Assembly: GCA_965215035.1 (NCBI GenBank)
Contig: OZ244040.1
Coordinates: forward strand, 2,170,001-2,234,000
Length of the DNA stretch: 64,000 nt
Direction: 5' to 3'
Source of the DNA: Azophilus sp965215035
Lineage (GTDB): Bacteria > Pseudomonadota > Gammaproteobacteria > Pseudomonadales > Azotimanducaceae
Part shown: piece after piece, positions 63,927 to 64,000 of the stretch
Layout of the letters: each line of letters begins with the position of its first letter
Numbering within the stretch: the stretch's first letter is position 1
Notes under the pieces: model-generated
What the model was told of the DNA's origin: nothing
The model's database searches: none
Seen by the model: the letters and a program-made list of their open reading frames with translations, nothing else
Made by a program: the position numbers and the translations under genes

Positions 63927-64000
63927 ACAACTCTCTACCATTGGCCAAATCCAGTTTGGTGTTGCCGAAGAAGCCGCTTTTCAATACCTAGGCGGAGATG
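63922..64000 (+). CDS. Start of a further gene, cut by the window end
   Basis: Right after the SIR2-STAND gene a frame reads EQLSTIGQIQFGVAEEAAFQYLGG and is open to the edge. It looks coding but has no ATG, GTG or TTG; ATT at 63922, with GGAGGGG six bases upstream, is the only plausible start seen. The strong ribosome site suggests a real, coupled partner gene. Confidence 0.35.
   Translation, partial: MEQLSTIGQIQFGVAEEAAFQYLGGD

Overview
The window reads as a chromosomal segment of a high-GC gammaproteobacterium. The block infC-rpmI-rplT-pheS-pheT-ihfA-merR-tRNA-Pro (21.46-27.46 kb) is in the order known from Pseudomonas-like gammaproteobacteria, and uvrB and pdxH lie just before it. The CoA-ester genes, a TonB-dependent receptor, many internally deleted insertion sequences and several tandem duplications of gene starts suggest an uncultured, possibly host-associated lineage whose genome is being rearranged. 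No species can be named from the sequence alone.

Region 1 (0.1-15.4 kb) holds a DUF333 lipoprotein, a leuC-leuD pair on the minus strand, a SAM-dependent methyltransferase, and a long plus-strand series: polysaccharide-deacetylase-like protein, MaoC dehydratase, acyl-CoA dehydrogenase, two CaiB/BaiF CoA-transferases, MmgE/PrpD protein, PaaK-like CoA ligase and amidase. Together they look like a pathway that activates, dehydrogenates and hydrates a carboxylic or dicarboxylic acid as CoA esters. Region 2 (15.4-27.5 kb) is core: tRNA-Cys, a coiled-coil membrane protein, uvrB, pdxH, tRNA-Val, the infC-pheT translation cluster with a rare ATT start on infC, ihfA, a MerR regulator and tRNA-Pro(GGG).

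Region 3 (27.4-44.3 kb) is a visibly AT-richer genomic island inserted at tRNA-Pro(GGG). A 47-bp copy of the tRNA 3' end at 44.28 kb marks its far side. No integrase remains. The cargo has two serine hydrolases of the S12 (beta-lactamase/MlrB-like) type, an M19 dipeptidase-like protein, an MFS transporter, a DUF2817 peptidase, two M81 (MlrC/microcystinase-like) metallopeptidases, a decayed D-amino-acid dehydrogenase gene, a TonB-dependent receptor and an XRE-cupin regulator. Three of its promoter regions share an ATTCATATATGAAT-like element. I read this as a regulon for uptake and breakdown of a peptide, probably one with D-amino acids. Three insertion sequences (IS3-, IS21- and IS1380-like) lie inside it, all internally deleted but with both ends present.

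Region 4 (44.3-64 kb) is high-GC accessory DNA: a DprE2-like reductase translationally coupled to an AftB-like membrane glycosyltransferase, an ATPase with ankyrin repeats, unknown genes, a HicAB toxin-antitoxin pair, and a type I restriction-modification operon (hsdM, nucleotidyltransferase, HepT-like protein, a nucleotidyltransferase-HsdS fusion, DUF4365, hsdR). A SIR2-STAND protein resembling Avs5-type antiphage proteins follows. This is a defence island; its most unusual member is the single reading frame joining an MNT-type nucleotidyltransferase to the HsdS specificity subunit.
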